This document shows, piece by piece, positions 47,229-55,357 of a stretch of DNA of 64,000 nucleotides. Where the stretch lies: positions 620,001 to 684,000 of the forward strand of contig NZ_LMDA01000001.1 in assembly GCF_001424985.1 (NCBI RefSeq), given 5' to 3'. The position numbers and the translations under genes were made by a program. Below the pieces are notes generated by a model, which searched no databases, was not told the origin of the DNA, and saw nothing but the letters and a program-made list of their open reading frames with translations. The stretch's first letter is position 1. Every line of letters begins with the position of its first letter. This DNA comes from Rhizobium sp. Root1212. Lineage in GTDB: Bacteria > Pseudomonadota > Alphaproteobacteria > Rhizobiales > Rhizobiaceae.

Positions 47229-48824
47229 TTACTCGGCGATGTCTACGCCGTCAAAGCGGTGAATGCCGAGCGGGTCCATCTTGAAGCCCGTGACCTTCTT
47301 GCTCATGGGAACGACGACCAGCGAGTGGTCGAGCGTGTTCCAAGGCGCTTCCTTCTTGAAGATGACCTGAGCCTCTTCATAGAGCTTCGTGCGCTCGGCG
47401 ACGTCGGCGGTTGCCTTCGCCTTGGTCATCAGATCGTCGAAGTCCTTGTTGCACCACTGGGCGCGGTTGTTGCCGCCGACGGCATCGCAGCCGAGCAGCG
47501 TGTCAAGGAAGTTGTCCGGGTCGCCGTTGTCACCCGTCCAGCCGAGGATGGCCGCGCCGTCGCGGTCCTTGGCGGACGAGAGCTTCAGGTATTCGGCCCA
47601 TTCGTAGGAGACGATCTCGGCGGTGACGCCGATCTTGGCGAGGTCGGCCTGCATCAGTTCAGCTGCGCGACGGGCGTTCAGCATGTACGGACGGGCAACC
47701 GGCATAGCCCAGATCTTCATGTGAAGATCCTTTACGCCGGCTTCTTCAAGCATCTTCTTGGCGGCTTCCGGATCGTACTTGTCGTCTTCGACGGCATTGT
47801 TGTACGACCACATCGTCGGCGGGATCGGGTTCTTGGCAACGGTTGCAGCACCCTGGAAGACGGCGTCGACGATGGCCTGCTTGTTGACGGCCATGTTGAG
47901 GGCCTTGCGGACCTCGGCCTTGTCGAACGGCGGAACCAGCGTGTTGTAGGCGAGGTAGGAGACGTTGAGGCCTTCCTGCTCCAGAACCGTCAGGTTCTCG
48001 TCCTTCTTGAGTTCTGCGACGTCAGCAGAGTTCGGGTATGCCATGATGTGGCATTCGCCGGCCTTCAGCTTCTGGGCACGAACGGCAGCGTCCGTGGTAA
48101 TCGCGAAGACGAGATCGTCGATCGGCTGCTTGCCGTTCCAGTAGTCCGGGTTGGCCTTGTAGCGGATCGCCGCATCCGTCTGGTAGGCGACGAAGGTGAA
48201 CGGGCCGGTGCCGAGCGGCTGCTGGTTCAGAAGCTCCATCTTGCCGTCAGCTGCCAGCTTGTCAGCATATTCCTTGGAGAGGATCGAGGCGAAGTCCATG
48301 CCGAGGTTGGCGATGAACGGCGCTTCCGGGCGCTTCAGCACGAACTTGACGGTCAGGTCGTCGACCTTCTCGATCTTGTCGATCAGGTCCGGGAAGCCCA
48401 TGCCGGCAAAATATTCCCAGGAGGCGCCTGCAACATACTTGTTCCACGGATTATCGGTCTTGTACTGGCGCTCGAACGAGAAGATGACGTCGTCGGCGTT
48501 CAGCTCGCGGGTCGGGGTGAAGTATTCCGTGGTCTGGAACTTGACGCCCTTGCGCAGCTTGAAGGTGTATTCCTTGCCGTCGGCCGATACTTCGTAGCTC
48601 TCGGCGAGGCCCGGCTCCAGTTCGGTGCCGCCGTGCTTGAATTCGACGAGACGGTTGTAAGCGGTGCGCGACGAGGCGTCGAACGTCTGGCCGCCCGTGT
48701 AAAGGCCCGGATCGAAGCCTTCCGGCGATGCTTCCGAGCAATAAACCAATGTCTTCGACCATGCGGAACCGGCCATCAACGTGGCGATCGCAGTAGCCGC
48801 AAGGAGAGTAGAGAGCTTTTTCAT
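47229..48824 (-). CDS. Dipeptide-type ABC transporter substrate-binding protein (DppA-like)
   Basis: This 531-residue periplasmic solute-binding protein (SBP family 5) has a Sec signal peptide MKKLSTLLAATAIATLMAGSAWS. The mature part begins KTLVYCSEASPEGFDPG, the family pattern for DppA, and has GTGPFTFVAYQTDAAIRYK and GWTGDNGDPDNFL, which are hallmark strands of DppA. Likely ligands are dipeptides or heme-like molecules. The genes for its permease and ATPases follow in the order B-C-D-F, which supports the operon assignment. Confidence 0.95.
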   Translation of the reverse strand: MKKLSTLLAATAIATLMAGSAWSKTLVYCSEASPEGFDPGLYTGGQTFDASSRTAYNRLVEFKHGGTELEPGLAESYEVSADGKEYTFKLRKGVKFQTTEYFTPTRELNADDVIFSFERQYKTDNPWNKYVAGASWEYFAGMGFPDLIDKIEKVDDLTVKFVLKRPEAPFIANLGMDFASILSKEYADKLAADGKMELLNQQPLGTGPFTFVAYQTDAAIRYKANPDYWNGKQPIDDLVFAITTDAAVRAQKLKAGECHIMAYPNSADVAELKKDENLTVLEQEGLNVSYLAYNTLVPPFDKAEVRKALNMAVNKQAIVDAVFQGAATVAKNPIPPTMWSYNNAVEDDKYDPEAAKKMLEEAGVKDLHMKIWAMPVARPYMLNARRAAELMQADLAKIGVTAEIVSYEWAEYLKLSSAKDRDGAAILGWTGDNGDPDNFLDTLLGCDAVGGNNRAQWCNKDFDDLMTKAKATADVAERTKLYEEAQVIFKKEAPWNTLDHSLVVVPMSKKVTGFKMDPLGIHRFDGVDIAE

Positions 48825-49310
48825 GAGATTGCTTCCCAGCTTTGTTCTTTGTTCTCGTGTTTTTTTGACGCTGAACGCCGTTGCGTCCGGTCAGGCCGGA
48901 GGAAACGACATTTAACGAGCCTTTGCAATAAGCCTCTCCAAGAATTTGTCCAACTGGAAAATTCTTCTCAAAACGACCTCAATGTCGCTATGCACGACTT
49001 TTTGAGCGCGTGTGTCGCGAAAAATCGCAAGGGGAGCGCGAATCGTGGATGCCAAAATAAAAAAGTCAATCCCAAGGTGCACGGATAGAGGCGAAGCATC
49101 TCCTCGTGCCATAAGCGCTCTCACGGGGCCGGGAGGGCTGGCCGGCTTGCAAGCTCCAGGCGGGGAATTTCGCAAGCTTCTAAACAGTCCTCCCACTCGC
49201 CCCGCCTTCCCCCTCGCTCGCATCTTCACTCATCTTCCGGTTTAGTGTTGCCAATGGTTTATGGCGCGCTAAATTGACCTGGAGGCAATGGGACGGGAAG
49301 CTTTCGATTC
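48825..49310. other. Gap of 486 bp between dppA and the luxR-type gene
   Basis: This region holds the divergent promoters of dppA and luxR. The GGAGG at 49281-49285 is followed by the short frame at 49288. No gene longer than that can be supported in it. Confidence 0.5.
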
Positions 49311-49326
49311 GTGGCAAATCTGGTGA
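49288..49326 (+). CDS. Possible 12-residue leader peptide upstream of the LuxR-type gene
   Basis: ATG after a perfect GGAGG (49281-49285) opens a 12-codon frame, MGREAFDSWQIW, whose TGA overlaps the GTG at 49323 (GTGA) in the LuxR frame. This arrangement could couple translation of the regulator to a short leader. It is equally possible that the GTG at 49311 is the real start of luxR and this frame is chance. Confidence 0.3.
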   Translation: MGREAFDSWQIW

Positions 49327-50021
49327 AAAATCATCGGCGTTACGACTTCGACAGCGATCTCGAGAAGGCGCTCAACCGTGTGGATTTCTTCCGTATCTTC
49401 CACACGATGGCGCTGCGCTTCGGATTCGAGCATTTCGGCGTCCTGCAGTTGGGCAACGAGGCGGATGCCTGCATGCTGTCCAATCGGCTGGCGCTGCACG
49501 ACCTGCCATCGGGCCTTGCCGAGGAGTACGACAAGCGCCACCGTTTCGGCGATTCCGTCGTGTTCCGCAGCCTGCACAAATCCACAATCTCCTCCGTCTG
49601 GAAGGCGGACGACCCGCATCTGGGTAATGGCAGCAACCTGCTGGCGCAACTCGGCTTCGACATGCTGCTCTGCGTGCCGGTCGCCGGTACCAACGGCGCA
49701 CGCTACGCCGTGCTCTTCCTCGGCGATATCGAGGATATCTCCCGGCAGGATCATTTCGAGATCTGCTACGATGCGGCCTGCGCCTTCGATTATTTTTACC
49801 GGCAGGTGCTGTCGAACAAGACCGGGCTGGGGCTGACACCGCGCGAGACGGAAATCCTGCGCTGGATTTCGCATGGCAAGACCGCCAGCGAGATTGCCCT
49901 GATCGTCTCGGTCTCCGAGCATACGGTCAATTCGCACACGGCGACGATTTTGAAGAAACTCGATGTGGTCAACCGCACCCAGATGGTGGCGAAGGCGATC
50001 CGCGAGCAGATCATCCAGTAA
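49311..50021 (+). CDS. LuxR family transcriptional regulator with autoinducer-binding-like domain
   Basis: This 236-residue regulator has a sensory domain (residues about 20-165: FGFEHFGVLQLG, RHRFGDSVVF, KADDPHLGNG, with the W and D residues of acyl-homoserine-lactone sites only partly kept) and a C-terminal LuxR helix-turn-helix: LTPRETEILRWISHGKTASEIALIVSVSEHTVNSH and KKLDVVNRTQMVAKAI. No luxI synthase is present in the window, so it is a LuxR solo. The GTG start at 49311 and the leader upstream are uncertain. It is divergent from dppA. Confidence 0.85.
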   Translation: MANLVKNHRRYDFDSDLEKALNRVDFFRIFHTMALRFGFEHFGVLQLGNEADACMLSNRLALHDLPSGLAEEYDKRHRFGDSVVFRSLHKSTISSVWKADDPHLGNGSNLLAQLGFDMLLCVPVAGTNGARYAVLFLGDIEDISRQDHFEICYDAACAFDYFYRQVLSNKTGLGLTPRETEILRWISHGKTASEIALIVSVSEHTVNSHTATILKKLDVVNRTQMVAKAIREQIIQ

Positions 50022-50102
50022 AGCGGCGGCCTCGCCGGCCTCCGCCCCGAGTTCCTGCATATCCTTCCCAAGCCTTCAGTAACCGGAACCACCAAGACAG
50101 AC

Positions 50103-50492
50103 ATGATAGAACCGATCCACATCCTGCTTGTAGACGACGATCCGGCTGAAAACCTCATCCTGCGCGGTCTGATCCGCAAGATCACCGCGCTCAGGATCGA
50201 ATTGCATTATTGCGAGACGATCGACGACGCGCTCGCCTTCATCACCTCGGGAAAGCCGGTTTCGATCGTGCTGATGGACAATCGGCTGCAGCCGCAGCGG
50301 GATTTTCGCGAGACCGTGCCGGCCCTGCGCCAGAGCGGCTTCATCGGGCCGATCGGCGTCATCTCGTCGTCGCTGGCCGACCCCTATTTCCAGACCTTCG
50401 AGGAATATGGCGTCGACTTCCGTCTCGACAAGGCCGAGATGGACCCGACCGCGATCGAATTTATCCTGCGGGAATATCTGAGCCGGAATTGA
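50103..50492 (+). CDS. Single-domain response regulator
   Basis: This 129-residue receiver has the acidic residues in LVDDDPAENLI, phosphoacceptor in VLMDNRLQPQ and Lys in RLDKAEM. The D-x-R-L-Q region differs from the standard D-x-x-(M/L)-P. The sequence has no output domain. It follows the LuxR-type gene after 81 bp, so the pair may be a two-gene unit, but no kinase is adjacent. Confidence 0.85.
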   Translation: MIEPIHILLVDDDPAENLILRGLIRKITALRIELHYCETIDDALAFITSGKPVSIVLMDNRLQPQRDFRETVPALRQSGFIGPIGVISSSLADPYFQTFEEYGVDFRLDKAEMDPTAIEFILREYLSRN

Positions 50493-50506
50493 GGGTTGTC
50501 CCAACG

Positions 50507-50535
50507 AAAAGGCCCAGCATCTCTGCCAGGCCCTT
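50507..50535 (-). terminator. Terminator of rirA
   Basis: On the minus strand AAGGGCCTGGCA-gaga-TGCTGGGCCTTTT: imperfect 11-bp stem with a T run, 24 bp past the rirA stop. Confidence 0.7.
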
Positions 50536-50559
50536 CAACGATTCGATCTTTCAAACCAC

Positions 50560-51024
50560 TCAGGCGGCCGCGATCTGGCCCTTGGGCGTGGTCTCCAGGC
50601 CCAGCAGGAAGTTGATCTGCGGGCGGGCTTTGACGAGATCGTCGATCGTGTACTGCTGCAGCACCTCGAAGAAGGCGTTGAGCGCCTTGCGCAGCGCGGC
50701 ATTCAGGCCGCAGCTGTCGACGAGCGGACATTCGATTTCACCGGCCTCGAAGCACTCGGCCATGGCGAAGCTGTCTTCGGTAACCTTGACGATATCGAAC
50801 AGGGTGATCTGATCGGCGGGTCTTGGCAGGCGCACGCCGCCGTTGCGGCCACGCACGGTTTCCACCAGCCCGGCCTTGTTGAGCGGCTGCAAAATCTTGA
50901 ACAGGAAAAGTTCCGAGACGCCGTAAGCCCTGGCGATTTCCGGAATGCGGCTCAGATTGCCATGATTGGCGGCGCAATACATCAGCATGCGGACCGCGTA
51001 GTTGGTTTGCTTCGTCAGGCGCAT
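50560..51024 (-). CDS. rirA: Iron-responsive Rrf2-family regulator RirA
   Basis: RirA is the rhizobial iron regulator that represses iron-uptake genes when iron is replete, using an Fe-S cluster. The 154-residue protein has an N-terminal winged helix (TKQTNYAVRMLMYCAANHGNLSRIPEIARAYGVSELF) and conserved cysteines C91, C99 and C105 in the C-terminal half, matching the known cluster ligands. It is near-identical in pattern to Rhizobium RirA. The divergent neighbour is an iron-binding protein gene whose promoter holds an IRO box. Confidence 0.95.
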   Translation of the reverse strand: MRLTKQTNYAVRMLMYCAANHGNLSRIPEIARAYGVSELFLFKILQPLNKAGLVETVRGRNGGVRLPRPADQITLFDIVKVTEDSFAMAECFEAGEIECPLVDSCGLNAALRKALNAFFEVLQQYTIDDLVKARPQINFLLGLETTPKGQIAAA

Positions 51025-51243
51025 TCTCGACTCCGGCTTAGGATCGAGACCGACAAGGCCTCCTCAAGCCATGGCGGTCATAGTCCCGGTTGCTGCTTGC
51101 GGGTGGAGGAATCCTCACGCAAATACTCCAGTTCTCATATAGGACCTTATGCACTTTGGAACAATTCCAAAAACCGACAAACTTCATATTCCCGTGATTA
51201 TACCGCCGCTGGCTTGACCGCTGCCGCAGCCCGTTGCAAAAGG

Positions 51244-51258
51244 TGATTGAATAACTCA
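51244..51258. promoter_or_regulatory. IRO box (RirA operator)
   Basis: TGA-ttgaataac-TCA, an exact TGA-N9-TCA match to the iron-responsive operator recognised by RirA. It lies 32 bp before the start of the iron-binding protein gene. It is in the gap between the divergent rirA and transporter genes. Confidence 0.7.
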
Positions 51259-51289
51259 GATTAAATACCGATCCAAAAAAGGAGATATC

Positions 51290-52330
51290 ATGGCGCGTGC
51301 AACCTTCCGGACGGGCATTCTTGCCCTTGCCATTGCTGCCGCATCCGCGGGTGCCGCCTTTGCGGATGGCGAGGTCAATATCTATTCCTATCGCCAGCCG
51401 GAATTGATCCAGCCCTTGCTCGACCAGTTCGAAAAGGAAACGGGAATCACCGCCAACGTGCTTTTCCTCGACAAGGGCCTCGTCGAGCGCATGCAGGCGG
51501 AAGGCGCCAATTCGCCGGCAGACCTGATCCTGACCGTCGACATCGCTCGCCTGACCGAGGCCAAGGACGGCGGCGTGACCCAGCCGGTGCACAGTGCCAT
51601 CATCGACAAGGATATTCCCGCCCACTACCGCGACCCGGACGGCGACTGGTTCGGCCTGACGACACGCGGCCGCGTGGTCTATGCCTCCAAGGAGCGCGTT
51701 GCCCAGAACGAGATCACCTATGAGGAGCTTGCCGATCCGAAGTGGAAGGGCAAGATTTGCACCCGCGACGGCCAGCATTCCTACAATATCGGTCTCTTCG
51801 CCTCGATGATCGTCCATCACGGCGAAGCCTATACGGAAAAGTGGCTGACGGGCCTGAAGAACAATCTCGCTCGCAAGCCCGACGGCTCCGACCGCGACCA
51901 AGCCAAGGCCATCTATGCCGGCGAATGCGATATCGCGCTCGGCAACACCTATTATGTCGGACTGATGATGACCAACGAGATCGAGCCGGAACAGAAGGAC
52001 TGGGCGGGCGCGATCAAGGTTCTGTTCCCGAACAACAACGACCGCGGTACCCACGTCAACATTTCCGGCATGGCGCTGGCCAAGAACGCCCCGAACAAGG
52101 ACAATGCCATCAAGCTGATGGAATTCCTCGCCTCCGGCGAAGCCCAGCACATCTATGCGGAGCAGGTGTTCGAATATCCGGTCATGCCGGGCTCCGAGCC
52201 TTCGGAAATCGTCAAATCCTTCGGCAAGATCAATCCCGATCCGCTGCCGCTCGCCGAGATCGCCGCGAACCGCAAGAAGGCGTCCGAGCTGGTGGACAAG
52301 GTGGGCTACAACGACGGCCCGGCGATGTAA
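51290..52330 (+). CDS. Fe(III) ABC transporter substrate-binding protein (FbpA/FutA-like)
   Basis: This 346-residue periplasmic binding protein starts with a Sec signal (MARATFRTGILALAIAAASAGAAFA) and then DGEVNIYSYRQPELIQPLLDQFEKETGI, the FbpA/FutA/AfuA type. The tyrosines in NTYYVGLM, typical of ferric-binding lobes, are present. The permease and ATPase genes are not next to it, so they must be elsewhere. The IRO box 32 bp upstream and the neighbouring rirA fit iron regulation. A REP-like repeat and terminator follow. Confidence 0.92.
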   Translation: MARATFRTGILALAIAAASAGAAFADGEVNIYSYRQPELIQPLLDQFEKETGITANVLFLDKGLVERMQAEGANSPADLILTVDIARLTEAKDGGVTQPVHSAIIDKDIPAHYRDPDGDWFGLTTRGRVVYASKERVAQNEITYEELADPKWKGKICTRDGQHSYNIGLFASMIVHHGEAYTEKWLTGLKNNLARKPDGSDRDQAKAIYAGECDIALGNTYYVGLMMTNEIEPEQKDWAGAIKVLFPNNNDRGTHVNISGMALAKNAPNKDNAIKLMEFLASGEAQHIYAEQVFEYPVMPGSEPSEIVKSFGKINPDPLPLAEIAANRKKASELVDKVGYNDGPAM

Positions 52331-52356
52331 TCGGCCTCCCCTCACCCCCTCTCCTC

Positions 52357-52443
52357 CGTCATGGTCGGGCCTGACCCGACCATCCATCAATCCTCCATTT
52401 GGCAAGAGGCTGGAAGATCCTCGGCTCAAGGCCGAGGATGACG
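52357..52443. repeat. Palindromic intergenic repeat, copy 2
   Basis: Outer arms CGTCAT ... ATGACG, with two inner hairpins, GGTCGGG/CCCGACC and TCCTCGG/CCGAGGA. It shares arm sequences with the element at 5025-5114, suggesting a family of elements rather than chance palindromes. Confidence 0.7.
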
Positions 52444-52470
52444 CAGAGAGTGCAGAACTATCACAAAACA

Positions 52471-52506
52471 AAGGGCAGCGACCTAACGGTTGCTGCCCTT
52501 TTTTTC
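52471..52506. terminator. Bidirectional terminator between fbpA-like gene and mmsA
   Basis: AAGGGCAGCGACC-taac-GGTTGCTGCCCTTTTTTT, a stem of about 12 bp with one mismatch and T7. On the minus strand the T run is interrupted but present (TTTGTTTT), so it may also end mmsA transcripts. Confidence 0.85.
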
Positions 52507-52542
52507 TCGACAAAAGGCCTCCGAAGAGGCCCTTTCCGTAAC

Positions 52543-54039
52543 TTACTTCATGGTCGGCATGGAGAATTCGGCGCCGCCCTTGATGCCCGAGGGCCAGCGG
52601 CTGGTGACCGTCTTGGTCTGGGTCCAGAACTTGATCGAATCCGTGCCGTATTGGTTGAGGTCGCCGAAGGACGAAGCCTTCCAGCCGCCGAAGGAGTGGT
52701 AAGACAACGGAACCGGGATCGGAACGTTGACGCCGACCATGCCGATATTGATACGGCTGGCGAAATCGCGGGCCGCATCGCCGTCGCGGGTGTAGATCGC
52801 GACGCCGTTGCCGTATTCATGGCTCATCGGCAGGTCGAGGGCTTCCTCATAGGTCTTGGCGCGGACGACGGAGAGAACAGGGCCGAAGATTTCGGTCTTG
52901 TAGATGTCCATGTCCCGCGTGACGTTATCGAACAGGCAGCCGCCGACGAAGAAGCCGTCTTCATAACCCTGGAGCTTGAAGTCGCGGCCATCGACGACCA
53001 GATTGGCGCCTTGCTCGAGACCCTTTTCGATCAGGCCGCGGACGCGGGTCTCGGCTTCCTTGGTGACGAGCGGGCCCATGTCGGCCTTGTCGTCGGTGTA
53101 GGGGCCGATGCGCAGGCTTTCAACCATCGGGGAAAGCTTGGCGATCAGGCGGTTTGCGGTTTCCTCGCCGACCGGAACGGCAACCGAGATCGCCATGCAG
53201 CGCTCGCCGGCCGAGCCGTAGCCTGCGCCCATGAGGGCGTTGCAGGCCTGGTCGAGATCGGCATCCGGCATGATGATCATGTGGTTCTTGGCGCCGCCGA
53301 AGCACTGGGCGCGCTTGCCGTTGGAAGCCGCCGTGCCATAGACGTAGCGGGCGATCGGCGTGGAGCCGACGAAGGAAACGGCTGATATATCCGGGTGGGT
53401 GAGGATCGCATCGACCGCGCTCTTGTCTCCGTTGACGACGTTGAGGACGCCGGCAGGCAGGCCCGCTTCCATCATCAGTTCGGCAAGGCGGATCGGCAGG
53501 GACGGATCACGCTCGGAAGGCTTCAGGATGAAGGCATTGCCGCAGGCGATGGCAGGCGCGAACATCCACATCGGGATCATGCCGGGGAAGTTGAACGGCG
53601 TGATGCCCGCGCCGATACCGACCGGCTGGCGGAACGAATACATATCGATACCGGGGCCGGCGCCTTCGGTAAACTCGCCCTTGGCGAGGTGCGGAATACC
53701 GATGACGAATTCGCAGACTTCCAGGCCGCGAATGATGTCGCCCTTGGAATCCTCGACCGTCTTGCCGTGCTCCCTGGAGATCAGAACGGCCAGCTCATCC
53801 ATGTTCTGGTTGAGAAGGTCGACGAACTTCATGAAGACGCGGCCGCGGCGCTGCGGATTGGTTGCCGCCCAGGCCGGCTGCGCCGCCTTGGCGCTTTCGA
53901 CGGCAGCGGCCAGTTCGGCGTCGCTTGCGAGCGCCACCGTGGCCTGCACTTCGCCGGTTGCCGGATTATAGATGTTGCTCGTGCGTCCGCTGGTGCCGGC
54001 GACGCGCTTGCCGTTGATGAAATGGCCGAGTTCGTACAT
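52543..54039 (-). CDS. mmsA: Methylmalonate-semialdehyde dehydrogenase (CoA-acylating)
   Basis: MmsA converts methylmalonate semialdehyde or malonate semialdehyde to propionyl-CoA or acetyl-CoA with NAD and CoA, in valine and myo-inositol breakdown. The 498-residue aldehyde dehydrogenase has FVGSTPIARYVY in the NAD fold, the MmsA-specific FGGAKNHMIIMPDAD region, and the catalytic cysteine in GSAGERCMAISVAVPVG. The C-terminus FWTQTKTVTSRWP is typical. It is divergent from a small monooxygenase-like gene and a LysR gene. Confidence 0.95.
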   Translation of the reverse strand: MYELGHFINGKRVAGTSGRTSNIYNPATGEVQATVALASDAELAAAVESAKAAQPAWAATNPQRRGRVFMKFVDLLNQNMDELAVLISREHGKTVEDSKGDIIRGLEVCEFVIGIPHLAKGEFTEGAGPGIDMYSFRQPVGIGAGITPFNFPGMIPMWMFAPAIACGNAFILKPSERDPSLPIRLAELMMEAGLPAGVLNVVNGDKSAVDAILTHPDISAVSFVGSTPIARYVYGTAASNGKRAQCFGGAKNHMIIMPDADLDQACNALMGAGYGSAGERCMAISVAVPVGEETANRLIAKLSPMVESLRIGPYTDDKADMGPLVTKEAETRVRGLIEKGLEQGANLVVDGRDFKLQGYEDGFFVGGCLFDNVTRDMDIYKTEIFGPVLSVVRAKTYEEALDLPMSHEYGNGVAIYTRDGDAARDFASRINIGMVGVNVPIPVPLSYHSFGGWKASSFGDLNQYGTDSIKFWTQTKTVTSRWPSGIKGGAEFSMPTMK

Positions 54040-54086
54040 GGGTGACCCTCCGTGTCTTATCCTTGGGCGGGATCTTACGCTTCAAA

Positions 54087-54127
54087 TTGCACAAAGCAAT
54101 GGAATGGAATAAGCATCCGTTGTGCAA
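54087..54127. promoter_or_regulatory. Inverted repeat in the mmsA divergent promoter
   Basis: TTGCACAA at 54087-54094 and TTGTGCAA at 54120-54127 form a perfect inverted repeat with a 25-bp spacer, in the gap between mmsA and the ABM-like gene. The left arm continues to TTGCACAAAGCAA. It may bind the LysR-type product or another regulator. A similar motif lies before the phasin gene. Confidence 0.45.
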
Positions 54128-54151
54128 AAATTAAAGCAACGAGGTGCGACG

Positions 54152-54487
54152 ATGGATGGCCGGATCGTCAGAATTGCGGAACTGGACATCGACCCGGCGC
54201 AACTGGCAGCCTATCGCAGGCTTCTTGCAGAGGAAATCGAAGCCTCGGTCGATAACGAGCCCGGCGTGCTGATGCTGCATGCGGTCTCGGAGAAGGAGCG
54301 GCCCGAGCGTATTCGTATCCTGGAAGTTTACGCGAACCGGGATGCCTACGACGCCCATCTCCAGACACCGCATTTCCTGAAATACAAGGCCGGCACGGCT
54401 GACATGGTAAAAGGCCTGAAGCTGGTGGATGCCGATCCGGTGATGATGCGCGGCAAGACTCTGGATCAAAGACATGAACTGGGATGA
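54152..54487 (+). CDS. Antibiotic biosynthesis monooxygenase (ABM) family protein
   Basis: This 111-residue protein matches the ABM ferredoxin-like fold: DIDPAQLAAYRRLLAEEIEASVDNEPGVLMLHAVSEKERPERIRILEVYANRDAYDAHLQTPHFLKYK. The H-x-x-(T/S)-x-H-F-x-x-(Y/F) region in the second half is family-like. Many such proteins are small dimeric enzymes of unknown substrate. The start at 54152 follows GAGG. It overlaps the LysR-type gene by 14 bp, so the two are probably one transcript. Confidence 0.85.
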   Translation: MDGRIVRIAELDIDPAQLAAYRRLLAEEIEASVDNEPGVLMLHAVSEKERPERIRILEVYANRDAYDAHLQTPHFLKYKAGTADMVKGLKLVDADPVMMRGKTLDQRHELG

Positions 54488-55355
54488 CGTCCGCGTCTTT
54501 CTTGCCGTTGCGCGCTCGGGCCAGATACTGGCGGCTTCCAAACGCCTCGGCGTCAACCACGCAACCCTCTCGCGGCGGCTGACAGCACTGGAGGAGGCGC
54601 TGGCGACGAGGCTCTTCGTGCGCCGCACCAACGGCTGCGAGCTGACGGCGGAAGGCGAGGTCTTTCTCGGCTCGGCCGAGCGGATGGAAACGGAGATGCT
54701 GGCCGTACAGGCCAATCTCGGCCGCATCGACAGCGCCATTGCCGGCACTGTGCGGGTCGGCGCGCCGGATGGTTTCGGTGTTTCGTTTCTGGCGCCGCGC
54801 CTTGGCCGGCTCATGGAGCGCTATCCCGAGCTTCGCATTCAGCTGGTGCCCGTTCCCCGCTCCTTCTCGCTGTCGCAGCGCGAGGCCGATATCGCCATCA
54901 CGCTGGAACGGCCGGAACAGGGCCGGCTCGTTTCCGCGAAGCTCACCGATTATACGCTCGGCCTCTATGCCTCGCGCCGCTATCTCGAAAACCACGGCAC
55001 GCCGCTTTCCGTCGAGGACCTGAAGGCGCATCGGCGGATCGGTTATGTCGAAGACCTGATCTTCACGGCCTCGCTCAATTTCACCGGCGAGATCATGCGC
55101 AGCTGGGATGCGAGCTTCGAAATCTCAAGCGCCACCGGCCAGACCGAAGCCGTGCGCTCCGGCGCCGGCATCGGCATCCTGCATGATTATATCGCCCGGC
55201 AGACGCCGGAACTGGTGAAGGTGCTGCCCGACATCAAAATCCGCCGCGCTTACTGGACCACCTACCACGAAAGCGCCCGCGACCTCGTCCGGGTGCGCAC
55301 CGTCGCCGATTTCATTCAGGAACTGGTGACGGCAGAACATGCGGTGTTTCTTTGA
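54474..55355 (+). CDS. LysR-type transcriptional regulator
   Basis: This 293-residue regulator has the N-terminal helix-turn-helix WDDVRVFLAVARSGQILAASKRLGVNHATLSRRLTALEE and a C-terminal effector domain ending in RVRTVADFIQELVTAE. The H-x-T-L-S-R-R variant of the recognition helix and the AVQANLGRIDSAIAG linker are typical of the LysR subgroup that controls transport and amino-acid catabolism. It overlaps the ABM-like gene by 14 bp. It may regulate mmsA or this gene itself, given the inverted repeat at 54087-54127. Confidence 0.88.
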   Translation: MNWDDVRVFLAVARSGQILAASKRLGVNHATLSRRLTALEEALATRLFVRRTNGCELTAEGEVFLGSAERMETEMLAVQANLGRIDSAIAGTVRVGAPDGFGVSFLAPRLGRLMERYPELRIQLVPVPRSFSLSQREADIAITLERPEQGRLVSAKLTDYTLGLYASRRYLENHGTPLSVEDLKAHRRIGYVEDLIFTASLNFTGEIMRSWDASFEISSATGQTEAVRSGAGIGILHDYIARQTPELVKVLPDIKIRRAYWTTYHESARDLVRVRTVADFIQELVTAEHAVFL

Positions 55356-55357
55356 GG

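Noticed and set aside
47259-49088. A 609-codon plus-strand frame antisense to dppA
   Set aside because: Runs through the dppA coding region in the complementary frame and into the dppA leader; dppA has a signal peptide and strong family motifs.
51038-52513. A 491-codon minus-strand frame over the iron-binding protein gene
   Set aside because: Covers rirA's promoter and the whole opposite gene, and has no domain resemblance.
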